Below, in pieces: positions 18,878 to 26,537 of a stretch of DNA of 29,756 nucleotides. Each line of letters starts with the position of its first letter. Positions within the stretch are counted from its first letter, which is position 1. This DNA comes from a virus: positions 1 to 29,756 of the IMG/VR virus record IMGVR_UViG_3300022602_000304, one strand, 5' to 3'. The notes under the pieces were generated by a model. The model made no database searches. It was not told the origin of the DNA and saw only the letters and a list, made by a program, of their open reading frames with translations. Position numbers and translations under genes: made by a program.

Positions 18878-20655
18878 GTATAAATCTTAAAGAATTAACA
18901 GTAAAAAACTTCATGAGTGTGGGTAACCAAACCCAAGCAGTGAATTTTGCACAAGAAAACTTAACGCTTGTACTAGGTGAAAACTTAGATCAAGGCGGCG
19001 ATGACGCAGGTAGCAGAAATGGTACAGGAAAAACCACTATTGTCAATGCGTTAAGTTTTGCCTTGTTTGGCCAAGCATTAACTAACATCAAAAAAGATAA
19101 TCTTATCAATAAGATCAATACTAAAAATATGTTAGTTACCTTAGCATTTGAAAAAAATGGAATAGACTATCGTATAGAACGAGGACGTAAACCTAACATA
19201 TTACAATTCTTTGTAAACGATCAAGCACAGGATGTAGAAGAAACCGATGATGCACAAGGTGATGTGCGTGAAACACAAAAAGATTTAGATGATCTAATTG
19301 GTATGAGCCACGATATGTTCAAGCATATTGTAGCACTAAACACTTACACAGAGCCGTTTCTTAGTATGCGTACCAATGATCAAAGAGTAATCATTGAACA
19401 ACTACTAGGTATTACCCTTTTAAGTGAAAAAGCCGAACTATTAAAAGAACAAATCCGAATAACTAAAGAATCAATTACTCAAGAAACCGCTAATATAGAA
19501 GCAATTAAACGCAGTAATGAAAACATACAAAAAAGCATCGATGGTATTTTAACAAGACAAAGTGCATGGCGTAATCAGCATGCACAAGACCTTGAAAAGC
19601 TGGGCAAAAGTATTGTAGAACTTGAAGGCGTAGATATCGAAGCTGAGCTTGCGAAGCATGCGGAGCTAAAAGCCTATGAAGAAAAGGCAGCGAAGCTGAA
19701 AAGCCTAAATAAGGAACGTGCTACGTTAGATAGCGCGACAGCGCAAGCGGAGCGGAGCGTCACGAAGTATGACGGCGAGCTCGCCAAATTGGCTAATAAG
19801 ACCTGTCACGCTTGTGAACAACAGCTACATGATCATAAACATGAAGAAATGACTGTGACAGCACAAGGGCACCTTGATGAAGCCCGGAAATATTTGGCCA
19901 AAGTCACCGGTGATCTCGCTAAAATACAGAAAGAAATCTTGGCTTTAGGCGAAGTCTCTAGACGCCCCGACACTTACTATGACACTGTAGAACAGGCACT
20001 TAAACATCAAAACAATCTCAAGACTCTAGAAAATCAATTGGTACAAAAGTCGCATGAAACAGATCCTTATCAGGAGCAGATCGACGAACTAACCAATACA
20101 GCACTACAAGAAGTGTCTTGGGATCAGGTCAATCTCTTGGGCACACTTAAAGATCATCAAGAATTCTTGTTAAAACTGTTAACGTCTAAAGATTCATTTA
20201 TCCGTAAAAAGATCATAGACCAGAATCTTGCATACTTAAACAATAGATTGACCTATTACTTAGATAAGATGGGCTTGCCACATACTGTGACATTCCAAAA
20301 TGACCTATCAGTGCTAATCACACAGCTAGGACAGGATCTAGATTTTGACAACTTGTCGCGTGGTGAACGCAATAGATTGATACTGAGTTTATCTTGGGCG
20401 TTCCGTGATGTATGGGAAAGTCTATATCAACCCATTAATCTCTTGTTTATCGACGAGTTGATCGATAATGGACTGGATGCGGCTGGTGTAGAAGGTGCGT
20501 TAGCAGTACTGAAAAAGATGGCTCGTGAACGCAAGAAGAACATATTCTTGATCAGTCACAAGGACGAATTGATAGGTCGTGTCAATAATGTCTTGCGAGT
20601 AGTCAAAGAAAACGGCTTTACCAACTATGCAAATGACCTAGAAGTAACTGAATGA
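18874..20655 (+). CDS. 46: recombination endonuclease subunit gp46 (Rad50-like ATPase)
   Basis: This is the SMC/Rad50-type ATPase partner of gp47. The Walker A motif GSRNGTGKTT is at about 47-55. Two long coiled-coil arms flank a zinc hook CHAC with cysteines at 311 and 314. The ABC signature LSRGER is at 494-499 and Walker B LLFIDE, with catalytic D527/E528, is followed by a D-loop-like NGLDAAG. The length of 593 aa compares with 560 in T4. The ATG overlaps the gp47 stop (ATGA). The coiled-coil segment just before the hook (about 19610-19800) is GC-rich with many GCG, GAG and CGG codons, unlike the rest of the gene; the reading frame is intact there. Confidence 0.95.
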   Translation: MSINLKELTVKNFMSVGNQTQAVNFAQENLTLVLGENLDQGGDDAGSRNGTGKTTIVNALSFALFGQALTNIKKDNLINKINTKNMLVTLAFEKNGIDYRIERGRKPNILQFFVNDQAQDVEETDDAQGDVRETQKDLDDLIGMSHDMFKHIVALNTYTEPFLSMRTNDQRVIIEQLLGITLLSEKAELLKEQIRITKESITQETANIEAIKRSNENIQKSIDGILTRQSAWRNQHAQDLEKLGKSIVELEGVDIEAELAKHAELKAYEEKAAKLKSLNKERATLDSATAQAERSVTKYDGELAKLANKTCHACEQQLHDHKHEEMTVTAQGHLDEARKYLAKVTGDLAKIQKEILALGEVSRRPDTYYDTVEQALKHQNNLKTLENQLVQKSHETDPYQEQIDELTNTALQEVSWDQVNLLGTLKDHQEFLLKLLTSKDSFIRKKIIDQNLAYLNNRLTYYLDKMGLPHTVTFQNDLSVLITQLGQDLDFDNLSRGERNRLILSLSWAFRDVWESLYQPINLLFIDELIDNGLDAAGVEGALAVLKKMARERKKNIFLISHKDELIGRVNNVLRVVKENGFTNYANDLEVTE

Positions 20656-20930
20656 GCAAGCATGTAGAGCCGAGTCCTTATCAAGATGAAGAAACTCATG
20701 ATAAACTCATGGCTGCTTTTCGCGAATATTTCAAAAGTAATCAGGATTGGATCAATAGAGGCACTAGACGGGCAGGAGAAAACTCAAGATATTGGTTAGC
20801 TCAGATCCGTATCATAGCCAAGGAACGCAGAGAAAAGATACAACAGTATCGCGTACACTTGGACCAGGCTAAAATGGAACGTAAGGCACGCCAAAAGGCA
20901 CCACCCGAGGATCAGTCAGACACTAATTAG
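20652..20930 (+). CDS. small conserved-type phage protein of unknown function
   Basis: This 92-residue, highly charged and predicted helical protein starts with an ATGA overlap on the gp46 stop, so it is expressed with the recombination genes. The core reads AAFREYFKSNQDWINRGTRR, then SRYWLAQIRIIAKERREKIQ, and the tail is acidic and disordered. Similar short proteins occur beside replication genes in aquatic T4-like phages as far as I recall, but I know of no function. The basic helices could contact nucleic acid; that is only an impression. Confidence 0.8.
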   Translation: MSKHVEPSPYQDEETHDKLMAAFREYFKSNQDWINRGTRRAGENSRYWLAQIRIIAKERREKIQQYRVHLDQAKMERKARQKAPPEDQSDTN

Positions 20931-20933
20931 TGT

Positions 20934-21371
20934 ATGTCATGGTACTATGAAAATCAATTAATCACAGAATTGCCCGAAGATTGTGTAGGGTTTGTTTATC
21001 TTATAACAAATACAGTCACAGGGCGTATGTACATAGGCAAAAAACTAGCAAAATTTTCTAAAACAACTTATCGAACAGTTAAATTAAAAAACGGAACTAA
21101 GAAAAAAAAGAAAATCCGTGGCAAAATTGACAGTGACTGGAGAGAATATTATGGATCTTCAGACGAACTACTCAAGGATGTTGCGCAGTTAGGTCAAGAA
21201 AACTTTCACCGAGAGATATTATTTTACTGTAAAAGCAAGGCTGAAACGTCATACATAGAGGCACGAGAACAATTTACACGCAGGGTATTGGAATCTGACG
21301 ACTATTACAATGGTCAGATCTCAGTTCGTGTCCACGGCTCCCACATTAAAGGCAAACAAATCAACGGGTAA
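20934..21371 (+). CDS. GIY-YIG nuclease superfamily protein
   Basis: The N-terminal half shows the GIY-YIG fold signature: GFVYLITNTVTGRMYIGKK (about 18-36), in which VYL replaces GIY and YIG is intact. A lysine-rich insert follows (NGTKKKKKIRGK), then DWREYYGSS and a conserved glutamate in EAREQF. The family includes homing endonucleases (Seg) and T4 endonuclease II. The short length (145 aa) and lack of a separate DNA-binding domain resemble the stand-alone nuclease-like proteins common in aquatic T4-like phages. It starts 3 nt after the previous stop and ends the rightward operon. Whether it acts as a homing or a host-DNA nuclease cannot be told. Confidence 0.82.
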   Translation: MSWYYENQLITELPEDCVGFVYLITNTVTGRMYIGKKLAKFSKTTYRTVKLKNGTKKKKKIRGKIDSDWREYYGSSDELLKDVAQLGQENFHREILFYCKSKAETSYIEAREQFTRRVLESDDYYNGQISVRVHGSHIKGKQING

Positions 21372-21795
21372 TAGCTAGCGCAGGCCAATTTCATGCGCCC
21401 AGAGACAACCGGATAACAACGGGGACGGAAAACTCTAGCCCGAGGAGTACTCAACCACTATCCTTAACAGGACGAGGATCGCAAATGTGCCGCGGTTTGG
21501 TTGTTTCAGGAATAAAAAGGCAAAAGGAAGGGCTGTAGCCCTACGTTTGTGTGCATGTTAGCGTATGTATACAAGCCGCCGTCATATAAAGACACACTTC
21601 GAGGTACCGGATGACCGCCTCTGTAATCAGTGTAACGCTAAGTGGATTGTGCAACTCAGATAATGTCCAAAACATCTTTGCCCTGTCTGGGCAAAGTGTG
21701 ACTGAACAATCTAGATAATATCGTAACGCTTCGCGTTTAATTAGTATTAACTATTCTCTGATAGACCTTAAACAGTTCGAGCTGAAGCGAAGAAC
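21372..21795. ncRNA. candidate structured RNA region, no convincing gene
   Basis: This roughly 420-base gap between convergent operons has no long ORF and is GC-richer than its surroundings (about 48-53 percent in counted lines, against mid-30s in neighbouring genes). Several hairpins can be drawn: GCGCA/TGCGC (21378-21398), CAACCA/TGGTTG (21452-21503), AGGGC-TGTA-GCCCT (21529-21542), GAGG/CCTC enclosing CGG-ATGA-CCG (about 21601-21621), CTTTGCCC/GGGCAAAG with a 5-nt loop (21676-21696), and AACGC-TTC-GCGTT (about 21725-21737). I do not recognise tRNA, tmRNA, RNase P or group I/II intron cores. It may be a structured 3' region of the rightward operon or a separate RNA. Strand is unknown. Confidence 0.4.
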
Positions 21796-21814
21796 AGAAG
21801 AACGTAGTTCTTCT
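21796..21814. terminator. possible terminator hairpin between convergent genes
   Basis: The perfect 8-bp inverted repeat AGAAGAAC-GTA-GTTCTTCT lies immediately next to the stop codon of the leftward gp51 frame. It is followed by only a short T run on the plus strand, so it is a weak intrinsic terminator candidate or an RNA 3'-end stabiliser. Confidence 0.35.
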
Positions 21815-22048
21815 TTAGACTAAAGGCATACGTGTTTCTTTGGTATTTTCTATATTCTGATTGATAACAGCATACATCATTTCACGATCTTCGTAACTGT
21901 AAGTATGTAGGAGATCGTTGACTGTGACTCCGCCTCGCATGTACCAGCTGATCCTAAATAGTTCTTCTTTGAATTGCTTGATCTGATTATCTAGCCTAAT
22001 CAGTGCTTGTTCAATTTCTTGACTGCTCTTACCGATTAGGCTTGAACG
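21815..22048 (-). CDS. 51: gp51-like hub assembly domain, predicted to be made only as a -1 frameshift fusion to gp26
   Basis: This reading frame encodes a 77-residue segment: SSQEIEQALIRLDNQIKQF, then SWYMRGGVTVNDLLHTYSYE, then MYAVINQNIENTKETRMPLV and a stop at 21817-21815. The WYMRGGV...EDRE...NIE.TK..MPL pattern is what I associate with gp51 (baseplate hub assembly) of marine T4-like phages, where it follows gp26. No ATG, GTG or TTG lies between the upstream in-frame stop and the conserved tryptophan; the first ATG is inside the core (YMRGG). The frame is -1 relative to gp26 and overlaps its last codons at a slippery heptamer, so I annotate it from the first codon after the shift. The alternatives are an ATC start at 22036 or a sequencing error. 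Confidence 0.65.
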   Translation of the reverse strand, partial: RSSLIGKSSQEIEQALIRLDNQIKQFKEELFRISWYMRGGVTVNDLLHTYSYEDREMMYAVINQNIENTKETRMPLV

Positions 22049-22054
22049 AAAAAA
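21993..22054 (-). promoter_or_regulatory. programmed -1 ribosomal frameshift signal (gp26/gp51)
   Basis: On the minus strand the heptamer T TTT TTC (22054-22048) is read in gp26 as AGT TTT TTC, the X XXY YYZ phase needed for tandem -1 slippage. Five bases later begins a 12-bp stem, AGCCTAATCGGT (22042-22031) with ACTGATTAGGCT (22004-21993), fully paired with one G-T wobble and a 26-nt loop. After the shift the ribosome enters the gp51 frame at CGT (22048-22046) and bypasses the gp26 TAA at 22038-22036. This arrangement matches known -1 frameshift sites in phage tail-assembly chaperone genes. Function is inferred; the sequence elements are directly seen. Confidence 0.7.
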
Positions 22055-22860
22055 CTTGCGCTGTCCAGATCCACTGTGAGATTAGCTTCAGTACCGCAGT
22101 TATCGCACTTGACCGGGAATGATGGCATGGTATAGGCAGTGGTATTTCGAGCGTTGACTTCTTTCACAGCATCAAACACAGTTTTTTCGCAGTTCTCGAT
22201 CCATTCATTGATAAATCTACGCTCAGTCACAGTCTGATCACCAGTGTCAATACTTTCAATCGCATATTTGAACAATTCATTTTGTATGTTGCCTAGTTCT
22301 TTGAACAGTTCGTTGATAGTGGCCTGTCGTTGGTCAGCATCTTCTATCGAATCAGTTTGACTGATGCGTTGTTGCAGTTGAAAATTTCTAATATTGATAT
22401 CTGTGCTTTGACGATAAGTCAAGGGCTGTATCCTAATAACTAGACCATTGATAGTCAAGCTGTTCTGATAAGTGGCTGTCATATAAAACTCTATGACCTT
22501 GCTGAGATCTATGTCATATTCATTGTCAGAAGCACAGTTAGTACACTTGTGCTCTATAGACATCATGTTGCCATAGGTAGCAATACGTATACCACACAGT
22601 ATCAACACTATGTCTAGTACACTTAAATCCCAGGGATTCTTAATAGCAGGACAGCAACTAGCTATCAACTGCGCAGTACTTTCACCCGACAGCAGTGCAT
22701 CAGGTGTTCTTACTATGATTTCATCCATGCCAGTCATACCGTATACTGGAATGTTAGCAGGATCTCCCTGTATGGTTCCGGGTTGACTGTACATACCACT
22801 GCTGGGCAGTTTAATATAGATCTTAGGTTGTCTAAAATACTTCTGTAGGGGATTTGTCAT
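22036..22860 (-). CDS. 26: baseplate hub / tail assembly chaperone protein gp26
   Basis: This 274-residue protein has the T4 gp26 family pattern: IYIKLPSSGMYSQPG (14-28), GMDEIIVRTPDALLSGES (44-61), the SCCPAI turn (68-73) and DIVLILCGIRIATYG (83-97). Two CxxC pairs (C106/C109 and C252/C255) could form one zinc-binding site. T4 gp26 is 208 aa and is needed for hub assembly. I chose the ATG at 22860, which has GGAG at 6 nt spacing; a TTG at 22872 would place that GGAG inside the gene. A TATAAATA late promoter lies 24 nt upstream. The last codons contain the predicted frameshift site that would extend the product to 348 residues with gp51. It lies next to, but opposite in strand from, the tape measure region. 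Confidence 0.88.
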   Translation of the reverse strand: MTNPLQKYFRQPKIYIKLPSSGMYSQPGTIQGDPANIPVYGMTGMDEIIVRTPDALLSGESTAQLIASCCPAIKNPWDLSVLDIVLILCGIRIATYGNMMSIEHKCTNCASDNEYDIDLSKVIEFYMTATYQNSLTINGLVIRIQPLTYRQSTDINIRNFQLQQRISQTDSIEDADQRQATINELFKELGNIQNELFKYAIESIDTGDQTVTERRFINEWIENCEKTVFDAVKEVNARNTTAYTMPSFPVKCDNCGTEANLTVDLDSASFFVQA

Positions 22861-22883
22861 AAGTGACTCCAATTATATACGTA

Positions 22884-22891
22884 TATTTATA
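22884..22891 (-). promoter_or_regulatory. late promoter for gp26-gp51
   Basis: Perfect T4 late consensus TATAAATA on the minus strand, 24 nt upstream of the gp26 ATG. Unlike the copies at 11309 and 16973 it lacks the AACTACGCACTTAA upstream block. The rest of the 85-bp divergent gap (22861-22945) holds the two ribosome binding regions and a GGTAAATA box for the rightward gene. Confidence 0.7.
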
Positions 22892-22945
22892 CTGGTAAGA
22901 AATGGGGCTTTTTTTATCAAAGATCTCACTTAGGTAAATACACGT

Positions 22946-23953
22946 ATGAAAGTCTACGAAATCATTGCCACTCAACAACAACTTGAAGAAGCTTGGTACA
23001 ATCCTTTGTCTTGGGTTTCTTCTGCACCTACGGCAGCTCAAACTGCATTAGACACTAAAGGATTGTCAGTCATGGCTCGTTATGCCAAGGCCAAAGGACT
23101 TAGCCCCGGAGTAACAGCGGCCTTGACCAAGATGAGCCAAAATGCCGCAAGTGTAGGTACTGCTGAAGCTGGTGCTAAACTGGGCACTATGGTGGGCAAA
23201 TGGTTTTATGTGCTTAAACTGCTGGGCTGTTGGGCTATATGTATTGAACTCTATAACAACCTCACACAGTTAGAAAAACTCTACATGGCAGGCGATATTG
23301 ATTCTAAGAATTACAAAGAAGCGCATGAAGCCTACTGGGGCTTGTGGACAGTTCAGATGATGTTGCCATGGCTAACACAGATATTGAGAATTGAAAAACT
23401 AGTAGCGTTCTTGATAAGAATGATTGTGTTCATAGGAACAGCGGGACTTGCTGGACTAAGTGCAGGCGTAACAGGTGGCGCCAGCATAGTTGGTGCTATC
23501 AGCGGTATGGTGGTTGAACAAGCAGTGTTTACAGCGGTACAAGCATTTGTAATGAGCAAGGCATTTGAAAATTGGTTAACTGCACATTTCTTCAAAGGAC
23601 TAGTAACTATCGGTACTGTAGAAGAAGAAGGTGTTAGCATGTTACGCGACCTAGTGGGATTAAAAGGCGTGGGATTTAGCTACGACAAAGAAAAAGCCAA
23701 GAGAGATGCGGCCAATCCTGCGGCTGCCAAAAAAGAAAAAGAATATGATGCCGCTACCAAAGCCGCTCTAGCGCAGGATCAAAAGAACGCAGTAGTGATT
23801 AACGGTGTGAGAGTCGATGACGGCCAAGGTGGAATCGATCAACTAGTGGCAGCAGGTCCTATGGTACAGGGCTATGTCGGCACTCATCCAGAAGATCCAA
23901 TGGTGCAGAAATATCTCAAAATGAAAGGCAGTAAGTCTGCCTACTCAGCCTAA
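22946..23953 (+). CDS. hydrophobic virion protein with a capsid-targeting-like N-terminus (function unknown)
   Basis: This 335-residue protein has several membrane-compatible segments: about 84-106 (WFYVLKLLGCWAICIELY), 130-147, and a long glycine- and alanine-rich hydrophobic region 152-205. The C-terminal third is soluble, with an Ala/Lys-rich linker (about 247-275). The N-terminus MKVYEIIATQQQLEEAW resembles the capsid targeting sequence of T4 internal proteins (IPIII begins MKTYQEFIAEA as I remember it), including an L-x-E site (L13-E14-E15) of the type cut by gp21. It precedes the tape measure and portal genes. An internal protein ejected into the host membrane, or a tail-associated pore protein, would fit; neither is shown. 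The SD is weak (TTAGG, 11 nt). Confidence 0.75.
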   Translation: MKVYEIIATQQQLEEAWYNPLSWVSSAPTAAQTALDTKGLSVMARYAKAKGLSPGVTAALTKMSQNAASVGTAEAGAKLGTMVGKWFYVLKLLGCWAICIELYNNLTQLEKLYMAGDIDSKNYKEAHEAYWGLWTVQMMLPWLTQILRIEKLVAFLIRMIVFIGTAGLAGLSAGVTGGASIVGAISGMVVEQAVFTAVQAFVMSKAFENWLTAHFFKGLVTIGTVEEEGVSMLRDLVGLKGVGFSYDKEKAKRDAANPAAAKKEKEYDAATKAALAQDQKNAVVINGVRVDDGQGGIDQLVAAGPMVQGYVGTHPEDPMVQKYLKMKGSKSAYSA

Positions 23954-23964
23954 TAGGATAAACA

Positions 23965-26523
23965 ATGGCTGATTTAACCAAACAAGATCTAACCGACGCC
24001 TTTTCGGCCGCACTGAAAGCCAATGGTGGCGGTAATTCGAGCGCAGGATCTGGATCTAGTAGTACTGCCGCAGGAGGAGCGTTTGCTGATAAGTTAAAAG
24101 AAGCTACCGGTGCTTTTAATCCACTTACCGCGGCTACTAATCTAGCAGGTACTGCTTTTGAAAAAGGTGCACAGGCTGTCAAAGCCATGCACGACGTTAT
24201 TCAGCCAGGATTAGATACTTGGCGCAAACTAAGTTCTAGCGGTGCTAATTTTAATAACGATGTGGTAGGAATGACTGCCGCAGCCGCTGGTAGCCGTTTA
24301 AGTCTAAGTGAATTTCAAGATGTAATTGGAAAAAATACAAAAAGTTTTACAGCTCTAGGCGGTAATGTAGCACAAGGCGCACAAGCATTTACTAATTTAA
24401 GCAAAGAAATGTTTGATAGTGGTGTTACCGATCAGTTGAAATTGATGGGAATGACTAGCAAAGATGTCAACGATGCACTGGCATTAACAGTTGCTAATCA
24501 ATATACAGTTAATCTAAACGATGAAAAATCTAAGAAACAGGCTATTTTAAGTGCTACAGAACTGGCAACTGAGATGGATCAGATGGCCAAACTGACAGGC
24601 AAGACACGCCAAGAACAAGAAGAAGCACAGAAAAAACTACAGGGAGATGCACAATTCCAAGCTAAACTTCAGTTAGATACTATGAATATGACTGAAGAAC
24701 AAGCACTAGAGTACAGGAATAAAGTAACTCAAGCCGCTGTAAAAGCAGAAGCAGAAGGAAATGGCGAAGCATTTAAGGAATACTTTGCTACCGGCACATT
24801 ACAATCGCAAGAAGCCGCAACGAAAGCAAGTCTTTTCCAAGAGCAAACTCAAGCAACATTCCGTGAAGTAGATGCGTTAAAGAATAGAAACTATTCTCAA
24901 GCTTCTGAAGAAGCAAAAAACAGAGAAGTACAAATTAGCAAAGATGCTAAAGATGTAGGTAAAAATCAGTTAGCTACATTAGGTACTGTCACAGAGGCTA
25001 GTAAGGCAGCCGGTTCGATGTTGCAAAGCCAAAGAACTACAGCCGCTGCCTACGAATCTACCTTAAAAGAACTTAATGCACAAGGCAAACTTAAAGGATT
25101 ATCCGAAAAAGAACAAGATGAATTGGTCAAAAAGACCATGGATTCAAAACTTAAAGAAACGCAAACTAAAGTAGATCCTAGTACAGAAGCCCTGGTTAAA
25201 CTAGGTGCTCGCGCAGAAGATGTGCAGAGTGCTTTTATGAACAAAATTGTAGTGCCTGTTAATAAAGATTTGAATCCTGCTTTAGAACAATTTAACAAAG
25301 GGTTGTTAAATTCAAAAATTCCAGATGCAACTCGCGGCGGTAAACCTGTACAAACTACATTTGCAAAAGGTGTAGAAGAAAAATTAGAACAAGGACGTAA
25401 AGAAGGACAAAAAGGTACTCCAGCTCCTGCAGGTCCTACAAATTCGGCAATAGCAAATCAAGCAGTTGGCAATACTAAACAAGGTCCAGGCAGCGAAGGT
25501 TTAACTTTTACTGGAAGTAATGCAATACAAGGTATAGCACAGGGTATAGGAACTGCTGAAACCTTTGTTAAGCAACTAACAAGTCAAACTACTCCTGCTA
25601 AAGAAACAGGCGGTGTAGTTCCAGGAACTGACAAAGGTACTACAGTTACAGTAGGTGAAAAAGGCAAACCTGAAGCGATTGTTCCATTAGATCAATTGAA
25701 AAATATGATAAGTTCAGGAGGTCTACCAGGGCTCAACGCTGAACAAATAGAAACTCTTAAACAAGGTCCTGGAGAACGTAATGGTGGCAAAGGATCTCCT
25801 TTCTATCAAGAAGCACTTGCAATGAGTCAGAAGATGATGAGTGAAATGGCGGCAACTACTGCTAGTATTAGTGACAAATCGGGATCTAGTGGCTTAGATA
25901 TGACGCAGATTTCTAAACTTGTAAATGCTACAATAAGTGATGCCGGGGGCAAATCGCCTACGAACGCAGTTGATATAGAAAAAGAATTATCTGGAAAACA
26001 AAAAGCACTAGCTGAATCTGAAGCCAAAGGCATACCTAAATTAGGTGATATAGAAAAAGAATTATCTGGAAAACAAAAAGCATTAGCTGAATCTGAAGCC
26101 AAAGGCATACCTAAATTAGGTGATATAAAAAATCCAGCAAATCAGTTTGATGATATGTTTGGTAATTTATTTGGAAGTAAAGGCGGAGACAGCTTCCTTA
26201 AAGACATTACAACTCAGATGCAAACGGCTACAAAGATAGACCCGACTATTATTAAAAAACCAGAAGATCATCAAAAAGAAGCAGAAGCCAAAGCCAAAGC
26301 AGAAATGGAAGCCAAAAAGAAAGAACCTGCTCCTGTACACAAAGATGAAGACAAGAAGCCGGCTCCTGCTACAAGCGAAGTCACCATGAAAGACTTACAT
26401 ACCAGTCTGGAACACTTAAATAGTAGTATAAAACAAATGCTTTCTTACACACAGCAGACTGTAACTCTAGCTAGAGATCAAGTAAAAGCTACTAAAGGTC
26501 TAACTGGTAATAAGTTTGCATAA
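23965..26523 (+). CDS. tail tape measure protein
   Basis: This long (852 aa), mostly helical, low-cysteine protein is rich in Ala, Gln, Lys and Glu. Residues about 60-130 are hydrophobic and helical. Long charged helices follow to about 470. A small domain (about 546-582) then has the TGGVVPGTDKGTTVTVGEKG and PEAIVPLDQL signature often found near the C-terminus of tape measure proteins. It is longer than T4 gp29 (590 aa). A 25-residue segment (DIEKELSGKQKALAESEAKG and the next five residues) is perfectly duplicated. Downstream the chain is Lys/Glu/Pro-rich, ending in a helix. The ATG has AGGA 6 nt upstream. It sets tail length in this family by spanning the tube lumen. Placement next to the portal gene differs from T4. 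Confidence 0.82.
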   Translation: MADLTKQDLTDAFSAALKANGGGNSSAGSGSSSTAAGGAFADKLKEATGAFNPLTAATNLAGTAFEKGAQAVKAMHDVIQPGLDTWRKLSSSGANFNNDVVGMTAAAAGSRLSLSEFQDVIGKNTKSFTALGGNVAQGAQAFTNLSKEMFDSGVTDQLKLMGMTSKDVNDALALTVANQYTVNLNDEKSKKQAILSATELATEMDQMAKLTGKTRQEQEEAQKKLQGDAQFQAKLQLDTMNMTEEQALEYRNKVTQAAVKAEAEGNGEAFKEYFATGTLQSQEAATKASLFQEQTQATFREVDALKNRNYSQASEEAKNREVQISKDAKDVGKNQLATLGTVTEASKAAGSMLQSQRTTAAAYESTLKELNAQGKLKGLSEKEQDELVKKTMDSKLKETQTKVDPSTEALVKLGARAEDVQSAFMNKIVVPVNKDLNPALEQFNKGLLNSKIPDATRGGKPVQTTFAKGVEEKLEQGRKEGQKGTPAPAGPTNSAIANQAVGNTKQGPGSEGLTFTGSNAIQGIAQGIGTAETFVKQLTSQTTPAKETGGVVPGTDKGTTVTVGEKGKPEAIVPLDQLKNMISSGGLPGLNAEQIETLKQGPGERNGGKGSPFYQEALAMSQKMMSEMAATTASISDKSGSSGLDMTQISKLVNATISDAGGKSPTNAVDIEKELSGKQKALAESEAKGIPKLGDIEKELSGKQKALAESEAKGIPKLGDIKNPANQFDDMFGNLFGSKGGDSFLKDITTQMQTATKIDPTIIKKPEDHQKEAEAKAKAEMEAKKKEPAPVHKDEDKKPAPATSEVTMKDLHTSLEHLNSSIKQMLSYTQQTVTLARDQVKATKGLTGNKFA
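25972..26121 (+). repeat. 75-bp in-frame tandem duplication within the tape measure gene
   Basis: Two adjacent 75-bp copies (25972-26046 and 26047-26121) differ at one base (C at 26008, T at 26083), a synonymous CTA/TTA leucine change. They encode the same 25 residues twice. Near-identity indicates a recent duplication. Confidence 0.97.
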
Positions 26524-26537
26524 CGAGGAATTCAAAT

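Noticed and set aside
21480-21718. Mini-ORFs in the intergenic island: 17 codons from the ATG at 21485, 19 codons from 21555, 35 codons from 21611 (with a GAGG 6 nt upstream)
   Set aside because: They are short and composition-biased, match nothing known to me, and overlap hairpins. The region reads better as RNA structure.
21372-21814. Group I/II intron, tRNA or tmRNA in the island
   Set aside because: I could not find the conserved intron core, a cloverleaf with a T-arm, or a tag-coding segment. The TTCGAG near 21776 has no proper flanking stem.
22036-22038. ATC at 22036 as the start codon of gp51, overlapping the gp26 stop (TAATC)
   Set aside because: ATC starts are very rare and there is no ribosome binding site nearby. 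The frameshift heptamer plus stem explains the frame better, though a G-to-C change or error from TAATG cannot be excluded without reads.
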